Source: Polyangiaceae bacterium
GTDB lineage: Bacteria > Myxococcota_A > Polyangia > Polyangiales > Polyangiaceae
DNA: 48,579 bases
Reading direction: 5' to 3'
Assembly: GCA_025937835.1 (NCBI GenBank)
Contig: JAICQO010000046.1
Span: forward strand, 1 to 48,579
Position 1 is the stretch's first letter, and the number at the start of each line of letters is the position of its first letter. Positions 10,604 through 19,132 of the stretch are shown here, piece by piece. Under the pieces are notes generated by a model that searched no databases, was not told the DNA's origin, and was given only the letters and a program-made list of their open reading frames with translations. Position numbers and translations under genes: made by a program.

Positions 10604-10751
10604 AGATCGCGAAGGGATTTTTTGGGGGGCCAGCCGGGGCCGTTTGGGTGTCGGGCACGCGAGCGGCCGCATCTGGTGAGTCCGCGATGACGCCCCAGAA
10701 AACACAAAAATACCCCCTTTCGATCTTCCCCCCTTCCAGTCTTCTTGTTGC
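10579..10751. repeat. Long imperfect hairpin with T/G-run core, copy 2
   Basis: It lies in the convergent gap between the methyltransferase and the 10781 lipoprotein gene. The left arm (10579-10632) reads GCAACAAGAAG, then GGAAGGGGTGAAGATCG, then GGGATTTTTTGGGGGGCC. The right arm (10692-10751), read on the minus strand, gives GCAACAAGAAG, GGAAGGGGGGAAGATCG, and GGGGGTATTTTTGTG before CTGGGGC. The loop is about 60 nt. The left arm overlaps the last 25 nt of the methyltransferase gene. Role may be bidirectional termination, or it may be a non-autonomous mobile element. Confidence 0.82.
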
Positions 10752-10780
10752 ATCCCCGTCCACGACGAGAAGTGCCGTGC

Positions 10781-11335
10781 CTACGGGGAGCTAGGCTCGA
10801 ACTCGATGGGGTTGGAGGGGGCGCCGGCGTGGATGGCGCCTTCGCCGATCCAGTAGACGTAGCGGTTGCCGCACGAGCAATCGAGGAGCGTGTCGAGGGC
10901 GATCACGGCGCCGGGCTCGGTGATCAGCACGAAGCCGTCGGTGTCGTACTCGGTCACGCTTCGGAAGCTGACGGTGGTGTCGTCGAATCGTTCGAGGACG
11001 TCGTCTTCCAGGCCCTCGCCCTCGAGCGACACGATGGGCGCGCCGTCCGGCACACTGACGAGAATGTCGAAGTAGCAGGCGTAACCGGTGCGGCGCGTGT
11101 CGCAGGTGGTGCTGATGCGGTAGCGACCGTCCCCCTCGTACTCGGCGAAGACGCCGACGCCGACGCCCGGATCGAGCTCGAACGCTTCACCGGTGTCGAG
11201 CGTGCTGCGCCGCACTTCTCCACCGCAGTCGAGCGCGGTATCGGCGACGCAGGCGACGTCGTCGACGTCGGATTCACAGGCGGACAGCGAGAGCGCGCAG
11301 AACGCGCCGAGCGTGAGAGCAAGGCTTCGCTTCAT
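10781..11335 (-). CDS. Small predicted lipoprotein
   Basis: The 184-residue product starts MKRSLALTLGAFCALSLSAC, a clear lipoprotein signal with lipobox LSAC. The mature part is acidic and contains paired cysteines (DVACVADTALDC, TTCDTRRTGYACYF, DCSCGNRYVYW), suggesting disulphides. I recognise no family. Its ATG overlaps the stop of the upstream DUF6600 gene by four bases (ATGA), so the two are translationally coupled and probably act in the same envelope compartment. Confidence 0.78.
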   Translation of the reverse strand: MKRSLALTLGAFCALSLSACESDVDDVACVADTALDCGGEVRRSTLDTGEAFELDPGVGVGVFAEYEGDGRYRISTTCDTRRTGYACYFDILVSVPDGAPIVSLEGEGLEDDVLERFDDTTVSFRSVTEYDTDGFVLITEPGAVIALDTLLDCSCGNRYVYWIGEGAIHAGAPSNPIEFEPSSP

Positions 11336-12624
11336 TTGGAGCGGCGCATCTTCGGAGCGGTGTGAGGGCGAACGGGGGACATGCGGGGAGCGCGCTCGCG
11401 GCCGCCCTCGAAGTGACGGCGCACGGGCGCGGCATCGATCCGGCGCTCGGGGCGCGCGGGACGCTGCTGCGGGCGCACGTGACGCTCCGGTGGCGCGGGG
11501 GGCCGCGATGGGGGGCGGCTGCGCTCGACGTCGTTCGAGCGCTCGCGAACTCGAGCGCGCGGCGCGTGGAAGTCGGGGGCCGGGGCGGGCCGCCGGTCGA
11601 TGGCGCGCTCGGCTGGGCGCGGTGCGTCTGCCGGCCTCACGGCGCGCAAGCGCTCGCGCGGCAAGGAGTGGTACGGAATGCGCGCCTCCGACGGCGAGGG
11701 GCCGTTGCGCGTGGTCGGCGGAGCGCGGCGGCGCGGCTGGGCCGGCACGTAGCGCGCGGAGCTTCTGGCGATGCGGGAGACGAGCACTCGGTCGCGCACG
11801 ATATAGTGATCGACGTGGCGGTGAAATGCGTACGCGCTCGGGCAGAAAACCCAGGGCGTCGGGTAGCCCCACCAGAGCGACACCGAAACGCCCCCGAACC
11901 AGCCATAGTCGGGGGGCATCGGCGCCCAACCAACGTAAGCGTAGGACCCGGTGGGCACACGCCACATGACCCAGGCCGGGGCGTAGCGGTAGCCCGGCAC
12001 CCAGATCCATCCGGAGTCCGAAACGTAGGCCCAGCGACCGTAATGGAAAACGACCGAGCCGAAGGGATAGTCGCTGGCCCAGACCCACTGGCCCGCGGTG
12101 TCGAGCTCCCAGTGCCCGTTCGTCACGTACGGTGAGAAGCCGTCACCGACGATGTCCCGCCGCGGCACCCAAACCAACCCGTAGCTCGGGTGTTGGATCC
12201 AGTGCCCGTATGGATCGAGCGTGGGGCGAAAATCACTCAGCGCGCGCGGATCGGTTTCGCTCGGCTCTTGCTGAGCCTGCTGCCCAAGCAGCGGCGAGGG
12301 AGCGAGCGATTGCATTTCCGCCGCAGTCGGCGCGGGTGCCGGCAGCGCTGAGTCGGCCCCGGTGCTTTCGAGCGGAACCGCTCCGGGAGGAGGGACCGGC
12401 CCAGTGGGCGCAGCGGCGGGCGTCACTGGCGCGGGTGGCGCGTTCGGCGCGGGTGGCGCGTTCGGCGCGGGTGGCGCGTTCGGCGCTTGCGCCCAGGCCG
12501 GAGCTGCGGAGACCCAGGCGCCGGCCAGCAGCGCGAGCGCGAGCAAGCGTCGCAGGCTCTGTCCGGTCAGGGATGGAAAATGCCGCTCTACCAGGAAGTT
12601 GAGCCAGGACATCGCACAAATCAT
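11332..12624 (-). CDS. Exported DUF6600-type Trp/Tyr/Pro-rich protein
   Basis: After a signal peptide (SLRRLLALALLAGAWVSAAP, cleavage after AWA) comes a NAPPAP repeat linker. A block of short aromatic repeats follows: YGHWIQHPSYGLVWVP, GHWELDTAGQWVWASDYPFG, YGRWAYVSDSGWIWVPGY, WVMWRVPTGSYAYVGWAPMP. This is the DUF6600 repeat pattern seen in secreted myxobacterial proteins. The C-terminal 130 residues are Arg/Pro-rich and unstructured. Start choice is uncertain: ATG 12624, or ATG 12612 four codons in. Function unknown; probably extracytoplasmic. It is the first gene of a two-gene operon with the coupled lipoprotein. Confidence 0.82.
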   Translation of the reverse strand: MICAMSWLNFLVERHFPSLTGQSLRRLLALALLAGAWVSAAPAWAQAPNAPPAPNAPPAPNAPPAPVTPAAAPTGPVPPPGAVPLESTGADSALPAPAPTAAEMQSLAPSPLLGQQAQQEPSETDPRALSDFRPTLDPYGHWIQHPSYGLVWVPRRDIVGDGFSPYVTNGHWELDTAGQWVWASDYPFGSVVFHYGRWAYVSDSGWIWVPGYRYAPAWVMWRVPTGSYAYVGWAPMPPDYGWFGGVSVSLWWGYPTPWVFCPSAYAFHRHVDHYIVRDRVLVSRIARSSARYVPAQPRRRAPPTTRNGPSPSEARIPYHSLPRERLRAVRPADAPRPAERAIDRRPAPAPDFHAPRARVRERSNDVERSRPPSRPPAPPERHVRPQQRPARPERRIDAAPVRRHFEGGRERAPRMSPVRPHTAPKMRRSK

Positions 12625-12906
12625 GGGGCGCCCTCGGGTCATCGGCAACGCGCGGTCTCCTCGCTCGCTCGCGAGTGCTGCAAGGCCGCGGAGGTTTGGA
12701 CGAAACGAGCGCGCCGAAACTTCAGAAGCAGAGCTGCGCGCTCGGTAGTGCGAACAGAAACGGACACCAACCGCGCAAACGCACCAGACTTCTCGAAAGC
12801 TAGCCTTGCACCCGACCTTTGACTTTGTGTATTCAAGGCACCCCGAAACCGGCGCCTTCATCAGTGACAGGTCGCCCTGCGTCTCGGCGTTCCTGCGCTC
12901 TTGTCG

Positions 12907-13866
12907 ATGAAGGCGATTTTGGTGCTGACTCTTCTGGTCGCCTGCGGCTGTGCCGAGGTGCGAGCTCGGAAGGTGGCGCGCGATGGCAACGCTCTTTACC
13001 GCGAGGGGGAATACGCCGCTGCGGTCGAGAAGTACGCGCAGTCCGAGGAGTTGTACCCGGACCTGGCCGTGGTCGCGCTGAACAAGGGCCTCGCGTGCCG
13101 GCAGATGCTGCTGCCCGGGGCGAAGACCAAAGAGAACGACAAGGCCGCGGACTGTGCCCTCCGGGCCTTCGAGCGTCTCGCCAAGCTGAACCCGGAGGAC
13201 GCGCGCGCCGACCAGCTCTACGTGCAGACGCTGTTCGACGGGGATCGCTACCAGGAGCTGGAGACTCGCTACAAGAAGCAGCTCGCCGAAAAACCGAACG
13301 ATATCGGCGCGCTGAACGGGCTGATCCAGGTCTACACGCGCTGGGACAAGTGGAACGCCGCGCTCGAGACGATCATCCGCCGCGCGGACGTCCAGAGCAA
13401 CGATGCCGAAGCGCAGTACGCGGTCGGCGCGTTCATCTGGACGCGGCTGTTCACGCTCGGCGGCGGCGCCGACAAGAGCGCCTACGATCCGCGCGTGGAA
13501 GCCGTCGCGCCCGAGCCGAAGCGCCAGGGTCGCCGGGGCAAGAAGAAGGCGGAGCCCGAGCCGCCGAAGCCCGAGAAGCAGGCGCCCGCCTTCAACGTCG
13601 GCGACATCTACGGCGCCCAGCGTATCGCGCTCGCCGATCGCGGCATCTCTTTCCTCGAGAAGGCGCTCGCCATCCGTCCGACTTATCGCGAAGCGATGAC
13701 GTACATGAACCTGCTCTACCGGCAGAAGTCCTTCGCTTACTTCGACAAGCCGCAAGAGTGGCAGAAAGCCATCGACGCCGCCGAGATCTGGCGCAAAAAA
13801 GCGATGGAAGGTCACACCCAGCCCGCGGCGCCGGCACCTCTGCCCCCTGCTTCGGCCGCGCCCTGA
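12907..13866 (+). CDS. TPR-repeat lipoprotein of the TonB locus
   Basis: ATG 12907 gives MKAILVLTLLVACGCAEVRA, a short lipoprotein signal. Two to three tetratricopeptide-like repeats follow (for example DGNALYREGEYAAAVEKYAQ, and FLEKALAIRPTYREAMTYMN). A charged low-complexity insert (RRGKKKAEPEPPKPEKQ) splits the repeats. It ends three bases before the tonB-like gene and is presumably the periplasmic or outer-membrane scaffold of that system. The 282-bp gap upstream (12625-12906) is a divergent promoter region with no convincing gene. Confidence 0.85.
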   Translation: MKAILVLTLLVACGCAEVRARKVARDGNALYREGEYAAAVEKYAQSEELYPDLAVVALNKGLACRQMLLPGAKTKENDKAADCALRAFERLAKLNPEDARADQLYVQTLFDGDRYQELETRYKKQLAEKPNDIGALNGLIQVYTRWDKWNAALETIIRRADVQSNDAEAQYAVGAFIWTRLFTLGGGADKSAYDPRVEAVAPEPKRQGRRGKKKAEPEPPKPEKQAPAFNVGDIYGAQRIALADRGISFLEKALAIRPTYREAMTYMNLLYRQKSFAYFDKPQEWQKAIDAAEIWRKKAMEGHTQPAAPAPLPPASAAP

Positions 13867-13869
13867 GCC

Positions 13870-14607
13870 ATGGCATTCGAAGCGCTCCTCAAGCAGGCGG
13901 ATGCACGGCCCTCGAAGTGGCGCCGGATCGCGCTGATCGTCTCGATCGCGCTGCACGTGCTCGCGCTGATCGCCGGCGGCATCCACTCGATCTGGAACGT
14001 GGAAGAGCTGCCGCTCCCGGCAATCCAGGTGACGCTGGCGGCAGAGCTGCCACCGCCCCCGCCGCCGCCTCCGCCGCCCAAGAAGAAGACCAGCAGCAAC
14101 ACCCAGCAGACCAAGCCCCGCCCCGACCCGAAGCAGATCGTTCAACCGACCGAGACGCAGAAGGTCGAAGAGAAGCAGGAAGAAGCCGCCGACTCGGGTG
14201 ACGACCAGGGCGAAGAGGGCGGCGTCGAAGGCGGCGTGGCCGGCGGCGTCGTGGGCGGTGTCGTGGGCAACCAGCCGCCTCCGGCCCCTCCGAAGCCGAC
14301 CGGGCCGAAGCAGCTCAGCAGTGTTCAAGGCAGGAAGCAGCTGGCCGTGAACACGCAGGTCCCGCCGTACCGCATGAACCCGCCGCGCGCGCTGCAGGGC
14401 ATGAAGTTCGTCGCGGCCTTCATGGTTTGCGTGAACGAGCGGGGCGGCACCATGGGGCTCAAGCTCACGCGTAGCTCCGGCAACCCGACCATCGACAACT
14501 TGATGAAGCGAGCCGTCGGCTCGTGGAAGTACAGGCCGTTCGTCGAGAACGGCGTGGCCATGAAGTTCTGCTGGAACCCCGTTTACGTTCACGACGAGCG
14601 CAACTAG
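13870..14607 (+). CDS. TonB family energy-transducing protein
   Basis: This 245-residue protein has the TonB plan. It has a cytoplasmic N-terminus and one membrane helix (IALIVSIALHVLALIAGG). A periplasmic spacer follows with a ten-Pro run, a KKKTSS stretch and a Gly/Val repeat (GGVAGGVVGGVVG). The C-terminal domain resembles the TonB_C fold (MKFVAAFMVCVNERGGTMGL and WKYRPFVENG). It would couple the ExbB/ExbD proton channel to an outer-membrane partner. No TonB-dependent receptor is in the window, so the cargo is unknown. Confidence 0.88.
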   Translation: MAFEALLKQADARPSKWRRIALIVSIALHVLALIAGGIHSIWNVEELPLPAIQVTLAAELPPPPPPPPPPKKKTSSNTQQTKPRPDPKQIVQPTETQKVEEKQEEAADSGDDQGEEGGVEGGVAGGVVGGVVGNQPPPAPPKPTGPKQLSSVQGRKQLAVNTQVPPYRMNPPRALQGMKFVAAFMVCVNERGGTMGLKLTRSSGNPTIDNLMKRAVGSWKYRPFVENGVAMKFCWNPVYVHDERN

Positions 14608-14655
14608 CGCCCGTTTCGCTACCGTCCCTATTCCACGACCTGAGAGAACTCGAAC

Positions 14656-15387
14656 ATGGATTTTTCACTACTCGGCCTTTGGTCCCAGATGGGGGTGGTC
14701 GCGAAGCTCGTCGTGATCATCCTGCTCGGCATGTCCGGATTCGCGATCTGGATCGCCATCGACCGCCTGATCCTGTTCGGCAAGGGGCGGAAGGGCTCGA
14801 TGGGCTACCTCGCGGCGCTGCAGCCGTTGATCGGCGCGCAGGCGAACCTCGAGCAAGCCGCATCGCTCGGCGAGATGTACAAAGAGGCGCCGCTCGCGCG
14901 AGTGATCGGCACGGGGCTCTCGGAGTTCCAGACCGGCCTCTACCAGCTCGGCGCGGCCGCCAGCGACACGATCGAGATGGAGCTCTTGCTCCACGGCGTG
15001 GGGCGCAGCATGGAGCGCGCGCGCAAGCGGGAGCTCGCCGGGCTGCAGCGCGGCCTGCCGGTGCTGGCGACGATCGCCTCGTCGGCGCCGTTCGTCGGGC
15101 TGTTCGGCACGGTGTTCGGCATCATCACCGCCTTCGAGCAGATGGCCGATCCGTCCAAGGGCGGCGGCGGCGGTCTGGCCACGGTTTCCGCCGGTATCGC
15201 CGAAGCCTTGCTCACCACCGCCGTCGGCCTCGCGGTCGCGATCGTGTCGGTGTGGTTTTACAACTTCTTCACCAACCGCGTCGAAGAGCTCGGCACCTTG
15301 ATGGAGGACGCGAGCGGCGAGCTCTCTGACCGGTTGATGCACGGGAGCCGCGTCGGTCGCGCAGCCACCGTGCAGGGTGCGGCATGA
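14656..15387 (+). CDS. MotA/TolQ/ExbB proton channel family protein
   Basis: The protein has 243 residues and three membrane helices: one near residues 15-35 (VVIILLGMSGFAIWIAIDRL) and a C-terminal pair containing LPVLATIASSAPFVGLFGTV and GIAEALLTTAVGLAVAIVSV, the core of the TolQ/ExbB family. It forms the pentameric channel around an ExbD dimer and converts proton-motive force to movement of TonB. The stop codon overlaps the next start (ATGA, 15384-15387), indicating tight coupling with the first ExbD. Confidence 0.93.
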   Translation: MDFSLLGLWSQMGVVAKLVVIILLGMSGFAIWIAIDRLILFGKGRKGSMGYLAALQPLIGAQANLEQAASLGEMYKEAPLARVIGTGLSEFQTGLYQLGAAASDTIEMELLLHGVGRSMERARKRELAGLQRGLPVLATIASSAPFVGLFGTVFGIITAFEQMADPSKGGGGGLATVSAGIAEALLTTAVGLAVAIVSVWFYNFFTNRVEELGTLMEDASGELSDRLMHGSRVGRAATVQGAA

Positions 15388-15875
15388 ACGGAGAAGCAGC
15401 GCGGCGCATGGCGCGCTTGCGCGCGCTGCGCCAAGTATTCGCCGACGATCACGAGGAGCAGGCGCTCCCGGGCGTCAAGTCCGACATCAACGTCACGCCG
15501 CTGGTGGACGTGGTGCTGGTGCTGCTCATCATCTTCATGGTCGTGACGCCGATGATCGCGAGCGGCGTCGCGGTGGACCTGCCAAAGACCGCGCATCACC
15601 AGCGGAAGCCGGACGACGGCAAGGACATCATCGTCTCGGTTACGCAGGACAAGCGCTACTACGTCGGCACGACACGCGTGAACCGCATCGAGGATCTGTC
15701 GGCCGCGATCAAGAACGAGCGCCGGCGCTTCCCGGAGAAGACGATCTTCGTGAAGGGTGACTCGCGCGCGCCGTTCGGGACCGTGCGCGAGGCGATGCAG
15801 GTGCTCCAGGCCTCGGAAATCTCGGACGTGGTGCTCGGTACGGAAGAGCTGCAGAAGCTCGGCGGAGGGACCTAG
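15384..15875 (+). CDS. ExbD/TolR family protein (first copy)
   Basis: The family signature is present: a cytoplasmic basic N-terminus, then SDINVTPLVDVVLVLLIIFM, with the membrane aspartate that carries protons, and a periplasmic domain ending VVLGTEELQKLGGGT. At 163 residues it is longer at the N-terminus (about 30 residues) than the second copy. Translation is coupled to the exbB-like gene by a four-base overlap. Confidence 0.92.
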   Translation: MNGEAARRMARLRALRQVFADDHEEQALPGVKSDINVTPLVDVVLVLLIIFMVVTPMIASGVAVDLPKTAHHQRKPDDGKDIIVSVTQDKRYYVGTTRVNRIEDLSAAIKNERRRFPEKTIFVKGDSRAPFGTVREAMQVLQASEISDVVLGTEELQKLGGGT

Positions 15876-15877
15876 CC

Positions 15878-16282
15878 GTGGCGATGGATGTCGGGAAGAA
15901 GAAGCGCGGGGTTTCTTCGGAAATCAACGTCACTCCGTTGATCGACGTCGTGCTCGTGCTGTTGATCATCTTCATGGTGCTCACGCCCTCGATGCTGAAG
16001 CACCTGACCGCGAACGTGCCGAAGAAGAGCGAGGACGCTGCCCCGACGGTCAGCGAATCGACGATCGTCGTCGAATACACCGCCAAGCGCGAGCTCAGCG
16101 TGAACACCGAGCCGGTGGCCGTCGAGGCGCTCGCCGAAAAGCTGGCCGAACGGTTGAAGAGCGCTCGCCAGAAGGTCGTGTTCTTCAAGGCCGAGGACGA
16201 AGCGCCGTACGGCGAGGTCGTGAAGCTGATGGACGTCGCCCGCGGCGCCGGCGCGCAAACCCTGGCCGTCGTCACCCAGTGA
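15878..16282 (+). CDS. ExbD/TolR family protein (second copy)
   Basis: This 134-residue ExbD has INVTPLIDVVLVLLIIFM with the membrane aspartate, and a periplasmic domain containing KVVFFKAEDEAPYGEVVKL. It begins two bases after the first exbD at GTG 15878, with ATG 15884 as an alternative. It is clearly diverged from the first copy outside the membrane helix, so the two may form a heterodimer in the channel. The 1:2 gene composition (one ExbB, two ExbD) recalls the AglR/AglQ/AglS motor of Myxococcus gliding. Confidence 0.92.
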   Translation: MAMDVGKKKRGVSSEINVTPLIDVVLVLLIIFMVLTPSMLKHLTANVPKKSEDAAPTVSESTIVVEYTAKRELSVNTEPVAVEALAEKLAERLKSARQKVVFFKAEDEAPYGEVVKLMDVARGAGAQTLAVVTQ

Positions 16283-16327
16283 GCGGGAGCGGGAGCGGTT
16301 AGCGGACGCTTCCCCGCAAAAACACGA

Positions 16328-16355
16328 AAGCGCGGCGAGTTTCCTCGTCGCGCTT
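16328..16355. terminator. Hairpin terminator in convergent junction
   Basis: AAGCGCGGCGAG (16328-16339), loop TTTC, and CTCGTCGCGCTT (16344-16355) form a 12-bp stem with a single G-T pair. It sits between the second exbD and the convergent lipoprotein gene and could serve both strands. It is short and unlike the long T/G-run hairpins. Confidence 0.65.
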
Positions 16356-16395
16356 CGTCTCCCACTCGCGCGCATCCCGGCGCGCGGGGGACCTC

Positions 16396-17196
16396 TCACA
16401 TCTTGCCAGCGCTGCCGGCCGATGCCTTTTCGCCGCCGCCGCTTCCACCGCCGCCGCCGCCGTTCGACGACGTCGTTCCCCCGTTGTCGCTAGCTGCGCC
16501 GCCGCCGGTGGCTCCGCCGCCGCCCCTGGCCATGGGCGCCGCTCCGCCGGTAGCAGCCGGTGCGCCGCCGGTCGCTGCCGGCGCACCGCCGGTCGTCGCC
16601 GGAGAACCGCCGGTGGCAGCGCCGCCGGTTGCAGCGGGCATGCCGCCAGAGCCTCCGCCACCGGAGCCACCCGCAGGCGGCGCGGGCTCGGGCGGGTTGA
16701 AGTTGAGGAACAGCGCCGAGACCTCTTCGATGACCGCAGCGTCCGGATCGACGTTGATCGTCGGGTCCTTATCGCCGGCCTTCTTGTCGGTCGAGAACGC
16801 GTAGTTCGCGACGACGTTCGTGACGTCCATGTCACCGACCTTGGACGTCTGCTTGTAAGCGCCCGTCGCGCTCGCGGTCACCGCACCACCGTCTTGGTAG
16901 CCGCCCGGCATGTCGATGCGCTGGAACCAGCGGGCCTTGATCTGCGTGATCTTGATCGGATTGCCGCTGGCGTCCATCATATCGCTGTCGACCGTCTCCG
17001 TCTGGATCGGGATCGGAGTCGGCAGCGGCCTGCCCGCGATCGACACCTGGATCGCGGACCACGCACCCGGGTTCGACCGGTCCAGTTTGTCGTTGCTCAG
17101 GTTGATGTTCACGGACAAAACGGTCGCGTCGTCGGAGCAACCAAACAACACCGGAGTGAGTAAGGTTCCCAAGTACGCCAGGTGGCGGAGCTTCAT
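16396..17196 (-). CDS. Lipoprotein with Gly/Ala-rich tail
   Basis: ATG 17196 gives MKLRHLAYLGTLLTPVLFGC, a lipoprotein signal with lipobox LFGC. The folded part covers about residues 21-180. The last 85 residues are low-complexity, with repeats of the type GGAPAATGG (encoded by CCGGTGGCAG-like units). The order (fold first, linker at the C-terminus) is the reverse of the other Gly-rich lipoproteins in the window. Family not recognised. The 156-bp gap to moeA is the divergent promoter region. Confidence 0.75.
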   Translation of the reverse strand: MKLRHLAYLGTLLTPVLFGCSDDATVLSVNINLSNDKLDRSNPGAWSAIQVSIAGRPLPTPIPIQTETVDSDMMDASGNPIKITQIKARWFQRIDMPGGYQDGGAVTASATGAYKQTSKVGDMDVTNVVANYAFSTDKKAGDKDPTINVDPDAAVIEEVSALFLNFNPPEPAPPAGGSGGGGSGGMPAATGGAATGGSPATTGGAPAATGGAPAATGGAAPMARGGGGATGGGAASDNGGTTSSNGGGGGGSGGGEKASAGSAGKM

Positions 17197-17352
17197 GGGG
17201 GGGGATACTAGGTACAGCCCACCGCAGAGATCAACTGGACTCGTCGCTCGGTCCGCCGCTCGCGGGCGGCTCCGGGCCGGCTCGAACCGGAAACTCCTGG
17301 GGGGCCCGTTCCGCCATTTCCAGCGTGCGGACGATGCTACGCTGCAGGCGCA

Positions 17353-18549
17353 ATGCTCGAGCTCGAGGAGGCCAGGCAGCGCGTGCTCGATGCCTGCGGG
17401 GCGGCTCTTTTGCCGGCCGAGCCGGCGGCGCTGGCTGACGCGTTGGGACGCGTCCTGCGCGAAGACCTGGTCGCCACGACTCCGCTCCCGCCATTCGATT
17501 ACAGTGCGATGGATGGGTATTGCCTCGACTCGGCCAGATTGTCGGGGTCTCCGCCCTTCGAGCTGACCGTCGCAGGGGTGTCCCGGACCGGTCACCCCTG
17601 CCCTCCCCTGCCCGAGGGTGCAGCGCTGCGCATCTTCACGGGCGCTCGCCTGCCCGATGGCGCCGACGCGGTCGTGATTCAGGAGAACACGGAGCGCAAC
17701 GGCGACCTCGTTCGGCTGCTCACCACCCCTCGGACAGGAGATCACGTCCGCCGGCGCGGCGAAGACCTGGAAGCAGGGCAGCCGGCGCTCAGCGCGGGCA
17801 CGCGCCTCGGCCCGTTCCAGCTCGGGCTCGCCGCGGCGCTGGATCGCGCCCGCGTGCTCGTGTCGCGGCGGCCGCGCGTCGTGATCCTACCGAGCGGTGA
17901 CGAGCTGCGCGCGCCCGGGAGCCCCGGCGCGCTCGACTCGATCCCGGAGTCGAACGGCGTGGTGCTGCAAGCGCTGAGCTCGCTCGCAGGCGCGCTCTCC
18001 GAGCTCGGGCCACGCTTGCCCGACCAGCTCGAGCCGGCAGCACGCGCTTTCGGCGAGGCCTTCGAGCGCGCCGACCTCGTGGTCACGGTGGGCGGCATGA
18101 GCGTCGGCGATCACGACCTGGTGCGACCCGCGCTCGAGCGCGCGGGAGCGAGCCTCGACTTCTGGAAGGTCCGGATCCAGCCCGGCAAACCCGTGGCTTT
18201 CGGGCGCGGCGGCAACGCCTTCGTGCTCGGACTGCCGGGCAATCCCGTGTCGGCGCAGATCACGTTCTCGCTCTTCGGCATGCCGCTGCTGCGCGCTCTG
18301 TGCGCGGACCGCGCGCCCCTACCGGAGCGCATCACCGTCACGCTGGGGCACGACCTCGCGCGCAAACCGGGCCGCCTCGGCGTCTACCGCGCGCGTCTGT
18401 TCGGCAGCGAGGCCTGGCTCGACGGCAACCAGTCGTCCGGCGCGACGACCTCGCTCGCGCGCGCGGCAGCACTGGTGTTCGTTCCGGCGGAGAGCGCGCA
18501 CTGCCCGAGCGGCACGCGCCTCGAAGCGATCCGGCTCGATGACGTCTGA
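17353..18549 (+). CDS. moeA: Molybdopterin molybdenumtransferase
   Basis: MoeA inserts molybdate into adenylated molybdopterin. The 398-residue protein carries the expected elements: FDYSAMDGYCL near residue 50, FTGARLPDGADAVVIQEN, TVGGMSVGDHDLV for the pterin-binding domain, and GLPGNPVSAQITF followed by the small C-terminal beta domain. Its last 11 bases overlap the start of mobA. ATG 17353 fits the family's N-terminus. Confidence 0.95.
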   Translation: MLELEEARQRVLDACGAALLPAEPAALADALGRVLREDLVATTPLPPFDYSAMDGYCLDSARLSGSPPFELTVAGVSRTGHPCPPLPEGAALRIFTGARLPDGADAVVIQENTERNGDLVRLLTTPRTGDHVRRRGEDLEAGQPALSAGTRLGPFQLGLAAALDRARVLVSRRPRVVILPSGDELRAPGSPGALDSIPESNGVVLQALSSLAGALSELGPRLPDQLEPAARAFGEAFERADLVVTVGGMSVGDHDLVRPALERAGASLDFWKVRIQPGKPVAFGRGGNAFVLGLPGNPVSAQITFSLFGMPLLRALCADRAPLPERITVTLGHDLARKPGRLGVYRARLFGSEAWLDGNQSSGATTSLARAAALVFVPAESAHCPSGTRLEAIRLDDV

Positions 18550-19132
18550 CCCGACGTCCGAGCCGCCGCTGATCGGTCTGTTCGTCGGCGGGAAAGCCCG
18601 CCGCTTCGGCGGCATCGCCAAGGGCTGGCTCCAGACACCCGAAGGCACGAGCATCGCGGAGCGAACGATCGCGCTGGCGCACCAGGCGCTACCCGATGCG
18701 CAGCTGGTGCTGGTCGGTGACGCGAGCGCTTACGAGAAGCTCGGCATCGAGGCCATCGCGGATACGCCACCCGGGATTGGCCCGCTCGGCGGGCTCTCCG
18801 CGCTACTCACGGAGAGCGAGCGGCGCGGTTCACGAACGGCGCTGGCGCTGGCTTGCGACATGCCGTTTCTCTCTGCCGAGCTGATCCGGAGGCTGTGCGA
18901 GCACGCGCCCGCAGCTCCCGTGCTCGCGCCGCGACCGCCCGGACAACCCTGGTACGCGCTCACCGCTCGTTACGCGGTCGGCGTGCTGCCCGTGTTTCGG
19001 GCGATGATCGCCGAGCGCGAGCACAAGCTCCAGCGCTTGTTCGAGCGCGTTCCAGGAGCCGCCATGCTGCCGCTCTCCGAAGCGGAGCTCAGAGAGCTCG
19101 TGGATTGGGACACCCCGGCCGACGTGCGCTAG
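18539..19132 (+). CDS. mobA: Molybdenum cofactor guanylyltransferase
   Basis: This 197-residue nucleotidyltransferase has the MobA signature in a slightly divergent form: FVGGKARRFGGIAKGWL at the GTP-binding loop (usually LAGG with RMG), LGGLSALL, LACDMPFLS with the metal-binding aspartate, and a C-terminal WDTPAD. It adds GMP from GTP to molybdopterin-Mo to make the bis-MGD type cofactor. It overlaps moeA by 11 bases, and its TAG stop shares the palindrome CTAG (19129-19132) with the convergent moaCE gene. Confidence 0.92.
   Translation: MTSDPTSEPPLIGLFVGGKARRFGGIAKGWLQTPEGTSIAERTIALAHQALPDAQLVLVGDASAYEKLGIEAIADTPPGIGPLGGLSALLTESERRGSRTALALACDMPFLSAELIRRLCEHAPAAPVLAPRPPGQPWYALTARYAVGVLPVFRAMIAEREHKLQRLFERVPGAAMLPLSEAELRELVDWDTPADVR

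Noticed and set aside
12625-14592. Upstream extension of the minus-strand DUF6600 frame across the TPR and TonB genes
   Set aside because: The extension is antisense to well-supported genes; the signal peptide begins only at about 12600.
17230-17745. Minus-strand extension of the 16396 lipoprotein frame opposite moeA
   Set aside because: The lipoprotein signal starts at 17196; sequence upstream is the shadow of moeA.
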